A DNA stretch of 64,000 nt, taken from the NCBI GenBank assembly GCA_021464245.1, contig JADCRB010000008.1, positions 153,058-217,057 of the forward strand, in the 5' to 3' direction. The position numbers were made by a program, and so were the translations under genes. The stretch is from Carallia brachiata (lineage: Eukaryota > Streptophyta > Magnoliopsida > Malpighiales > Rhizophoraceae). Below are positions 60,344 to 64,000 of the stretch, in pieces (position 1 is the first letter of the stretch; the number at the start of each line of letters is the position of its first letter). Below the pieces are notes generated by a model, which had not been told where the DNA came from, did no database searches, and saw only the letters and a list, made by a program, of their open reading frames with translations.

Positions 60344-63179
60344 TTTATAGAATCTTAGAAAACCATTGTAACTTTTCCCTTCTTAATGCCAAATTTTGGA
60401 GTTTTTCGTTCCCATTAGCAGCATAAGGATGGACTTGGGAGAGTACAAACTACAAAGACAAGCAATTCACATTTGAAACAAATGTATAAGATAAACGAAC
60501 ATGCACAGAAGTGTACTACTCCTTTCTTGCTGGTTGGAAGAAGTAATTAACAGTAAAGTTAAAATTTTCTTCCTTTTGAATAATTCTGAAATTTACGTAC
60601 ATTCCTGAAAATTTTGCTTTTTTTTTTTTTTTTCCTACCTAACAGATTCAACTCAGCTCAATCAATTAAAACGTGGAACATTGAACCTGATCATCGAGCT
60701 GAAGTAACTTCTACAGGCTCGTACTTATTCTATGAGGAAAAATCGAAGCCCATGTCTGTCTTTGCCGTGATCAATGCTCCGATAAATCTCAAGCTTTACT
60801 AAACAGCTTAATTTTAAATAATTATAAAATAATTATACAATTTATTTAACAGTATTTAATAATTTATTTATTTATTTATTAAAATTTATTAACACAATTT
60901 ATAACTTCTTTTACCACTTAAATATGATATTTGTTTCTATAAATCTAATCAACTAAAGCTGCCAAGCTGGTTCTGGCCAAGGGAAATCTCTCCCTTTTCT
61001 TATCATGCATCATTGTTTTAAATATATGAAAAAAGGCTCCACCAGTGCCAATTTCAAAGTTCCAATTAACAAATTGCTGCTTCCTAGTTCAAAGGAAAAC
61101 GCATGCAACCAGTAAAGATATTCCCATTTGCCTATTATTTCCAGCTCAGTTTTTACTTTTCAATCGTCTTACAATGTACGCCACTATCAAGGGGAAATTG
61201 ATAAACCAAGAAGATGAAGATTAGCACCTAAAATATTCATACAGTGCGGTTGCTATCTGTTAAGTGAATTTGTGCAACACGTAGAAAGTGGCTTACCGAA
61301 AAGAGTTTTACCAACTAAAAATTCTTCCCTCCTAGTTTGAAACGACAATACTTAAAAGCCTTATATAGTTGTCATGCTTTGTTATTTGGATGGTGGGCAG
61401 CCTGTCATGGTCCCAGGAGGACACATTTTGCCTATCTCCAGATGTATAGAAGCAATGCCATACTTAACACTCATTTCTTCTGTTTTTTTTTTTTTTTTGG
61501 AATAAAATGGGTAATTAAAGTGGTATCCCATGGACTCGTTATGGAGAATTGCGTGATTTGACCATCTTCAAGTTGGGTCGTTACATACTAAATTCATCAA
61601 GGAAAAAACCTCATAGATTCTGGATCGTCGTGACTCAAGATATCGTGTGCATTTTAGTAGTGCTTGAATTTGAAACTTTACAGTACACACATTCGCGCTT
61701 ACCATTGTTGCCACTTGAAATCCCTTTGTTTTTCTTAAAAAAGTCATTTTCGACAGAACCAAAAGAAACGGAATTCTCGAGGATTACTTCAGAAGCAACA
61801 AAATAAGATATTGAAAATATTCAAGAAATTTGGGGCAAAAAAAAAACAGAAGAAAAGGAGGACAGAGAATCAACATGTAATTTTACACGAAACTTGAGAA
61901 GCCTTCCAGCGACAACGCAATTTCATGGACTAGGGGATTTATGCCGGATACCTTCGATTGCTTCCTCCACTGGTTTTCAACAAGCTACTGAGAGAATGTG
62001 AATTGCAGATATTTGGAGAGTCCGAAAAGGAAAAAGAACAGAACGACTTGTTATTGACAGTCGCTCAGGACAGTGATAATATGTCAGTAAAATAGAAGTT
62101 AAAAATTCAAATTTATGATTTTTTTTCAACTATCCTTTCTTTTAAATTAATTAATCTAAGTCTAAAAAGTCTCAAAAAAAAAAAAAAAAAAAAAAGAGGA
62201 CAATTGCTATGCGATGCTATTGGGTTAGAGAAGAGAAGAAGACAGGTTTGTTGCAATTTGCAAATGGTCTTAAACCTAAAAAAGGGATTTTTAAAAAGAA
62301 CATATATACATATCTTTTATATATATATATCTAATGAACAATAAGATCGATAATTTTTTCAATAAAAATAAAATTATTATATTATTAAAATATTATTAAT
62401 TTATTATAAAAATTATCTATTTATTTAATTTAAAATATCAATTAAAACATCAAAAATCAACACAAAATTTTTTTTTTTTTAAACAAAAAACCCTTTTGGC
62501 CTTTTCACCGGCTCTCTTGGTATTCAGTCACGCACGCGACTTCTGGAACAAGTAGCCTTACTTTTTTAAAAGGAAATCTATCACACTGATATAGTTTAGC
62601 CTCTCAAACTCTTTGCTAAATTTGTCAGCCTTTGTCTTTAGACTCTGGAAGTAGTCTTAAATGCCCAGATGGAGTCTTGAAAAAATTTAAGAAATAAGAT
62701 TACAACTCAATCAACCATTAGTTTGCGACGACAAACGTTTATCTTAACGTAAACATTATCCATAATATTTCCAAAATAATAAAAAGAATCGTTCGGCTTA
62801 ATTAACCCCTAAAAAACCCACATGGGATAACACGATTATCATTCCCATTCTTGGTGGGGCCCACAATTAACATTTTGAAGAAAGATCCCATCAGTAAAAA
62901 CAAATTCATGAAAGAAGGCAGCCTGGCTGGCTAAAATTACATACCAATTAATTAGACAATCATCAACTTTTTTTTTTTTTTGGTATAAAATGATGTAATA
63001 TTGCAAGTTTCTTCATCCACCATATCTAATATATAGATGTATCCTATAGCTACTAGCACTAACCAAAATCCCATTTAGCATTTTCTTTTCTTGTTTCTAA
63101 AATTTCATCAACAATCATTTCCTAGTTCTAAACTTACCATCCTTTTTTTTTTATAGAGCTCTACCTTTAATAGGTGAAG
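60344..63179. other. Intergenic region and ascorbate oxidase promoter side
   Basis: Mixed AT-rich DNA with A and T runs (60615, 61484, 62176, 62469, 62970). No gene could be supported. The last 200 bases should be the promoter and leader of the ascorbate oxidase gene. Confidence 0.45.
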
Positions 63180-64000
63180 ATGGGAACCATTTCAAAGTCC
63201 TTTTTTGACCCATTCTCTGCAAGTCTCAGAGGTCTCATTATTTGGTGCATTTTGTTTTCTTTGTTCCAATTCTCGGTTGGTTCTAAGGTTAGGTCCTTCA
63301 GATGGAAAGTAGAGAAACATGTTCTGGTCACCGGACTGCGTAGAAATGTGGATGCATAAAAGGCCAGTTTCCGGGCCCTACGATTCGGGCCAGCGCCGGA
63401 GATACCATTCATGTGGAGCTCACCAACAGCCTCAACACCGAAGGAGTTGTCATTCACTGGCATGGAATCAGACAGGTTTTTTTTTTTTTTTTTTTTTTTT
63501 TATTTCAGTACTCTCAGTCTCATTTTCTTGAAAGCATGAGTACTTTTGAATTATTATATGGCATCTTTGCATTAGATCACTTACATGAGATGATGTGGTT
63601 TTTTCCCCTTGAAATCAATGCTTTTGCCTTTTTTTTTTTTTTTTGGTTTTTTGAACTATTCTCAGTCTCATTTTCTTGGAAGCATATGGTGGTTTTGAAT
63701 TTTTATATGGCATCTTTGCATGTGATCACTTACATGAGTTGGGGTTTTTTGATTTTTAATCAATGCTTTTGCTTTTTTTTTTTTTTTTTTTTTGCTTTTT
63801 TTATAGTTTGGAACACCATGGGCAGATGGTACAGCTTCCATCTCACAATGTGCAATTAATCCTGGAGAAACCTATGTTTATAGGTTCAAAGTTGACAAGG
63901 CAATCTCTCTCTCTCTCTCTCTCTCTCTCACTTAGCTCTGTAATGGGGTTTAATTAGCAAATTTTAACATACGTGGAAGTGTGTAATAAGTACAGGCAGG
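63180..64000 (+). CDS. L-ascorbate oxidase, 5' part only, exon 1 carries small indels
   Basis: A secreted multicopper oxidase that oxidises ascorbate in the apoplast. Exons: 63180-63475, 63807-63899, and one from 63996 off the window. The N-terminus ends in a hydrophobic signal segment [17 protein letters not shown], then [10 protein letters not shown]. Exon 1 next changes frame: MFWSPDCVE is one frame away, and [20 protein letters not shown] with [12 protein letters not shown] (copper-ligand HWHG) is in the third. Comparison with the expected protein suggests one extra base near 63313-63319 and one missing base each near 63344 and 63354. As written, translation from the ATG stops at 63357. 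Exon 2 reads [20 protein letters not shown] and [11 protein letters not shown] and ends at AAG|GCAATC, a GC donor; the next exon begins GCAGG after TACAG, fitting the family's DKAGTYFYHGH. Intron 1 contains a tandem duplication and three long T runs. Confidence 0.85.
63510..63800 (+). repeat. Tandem duplication (about 145-bp unit) in ascorbate oxidase intron 1
   Basis: CTCAGTCTCATTTTCTTG occurs at about 63515 and 63661, and TATATGGCATCTTTGCAT at about 63556 and 63704. Each copy ends in TCAATGCTTTTGCY followed by a long T run, and another T run precedes the first. Replication slippage between T runs is a plausible origin. Confidence 0.8.
63903..63928 (+). repeat. TC microsatellite next to a GC splice donor
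   Basis: About 12-13 TC units begin three bases after the GC donor of ascorbate oxidase intron 2. Confidence 0.85.

Noticed and set aside
1..64000. Biosynthetic gene cluster or defence island
   Set aside because: The genes are unrelated housekeeping and signalling genes on both strands, separated by transposon-rich DNA, with nothing to link them as a system.

Overview
The window looks like nuclear DNA of a eudicot plant, probably woody: AT-rich intergenic DNA, many short exons with GT-AG introns, large numbers of small foldback DNA transposons, LINE and SINE remnants, and plant-type gene families. I see no bacterial, viral or organellar genes. The products read are ordinary housekeeping, stress and cell-wall genes. 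I did not find a convincing undescribed system; the most unusual signals are in splicing and in sequence integrity.

Layout. 1-1.3 kb: the last two exons of an unrecognised plus-strand gene. 5.2-2.2 kb (minus): a METTL-type protein methyltransferase gene with a GC-AG intron, a U12-like intron and a frameshift. 5.36-5.84 kb: a Mutator-like non-autonomous element with an 11-bp direct repeat. 7.44-6.78 kb (minus): a decayed fragment resembling AUGMIN subunit 6. 8.0-8.2 kb: an orphan open frame. 12.9-9.0 kb (minus): 3-hydroxymethylglutaryl-CoA lyase, 8 coding exons, intact. 13.7-18.2 kb: AT-rich DNA with one foldback element. 20.9-18.3 kb (minus): mitochondrial-type 10-kDa chaperonin. 21.1-22.6 kb: nested tandem duplications. 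27.0-23.1 kb (minus): a small acidic protein of about 102 aa. 32.9-29.1 kb (minus): an N-myristoylated receptor-like cytoplasmic kinase (RLCK-VII/PBL type) with a frameshift in its last exon. 34.9-35.7 kb: a retroposed sequence. 37.6-42.3 kb (plus): proteasome subunit alpha type-3 (PAG1), intact. 43.8-44.4 kb: MITE and a 31-base C run. 46.4-47.3 kb: LINE fragment. 48.6-53.3 kb (plus): secreted short LRR protein, intact. 54-63 kb: gene-free, transposon-rich. 63.2-64.0 kb (plus, runs off the window): L-ascorbate oxidase, with small indels in exon 1.

The genes are separate transcription units, not a pathway cluster. HMG-CoA lyase (leucine degradation) and CPN10 (protein folding) are both mitochondrial functions; the kinase and LRR protein belong to immune or signalling families; the proteasome subunit is housekeeping.

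Three otherwise good genes (methyltransferase, RLCK, ascorbate oxidase) each carry one-base indels in short A or G runs. This could be gene decay, but the pattern also fits residual long-read assembly error. Exon coordinates were read by hand from splice signals and codon phase; all intact models close in frame (HMGCL 433 aa, CPN10 97 aa, small protein 102 aa, PAG1 249 aa, LRR 223 aa).
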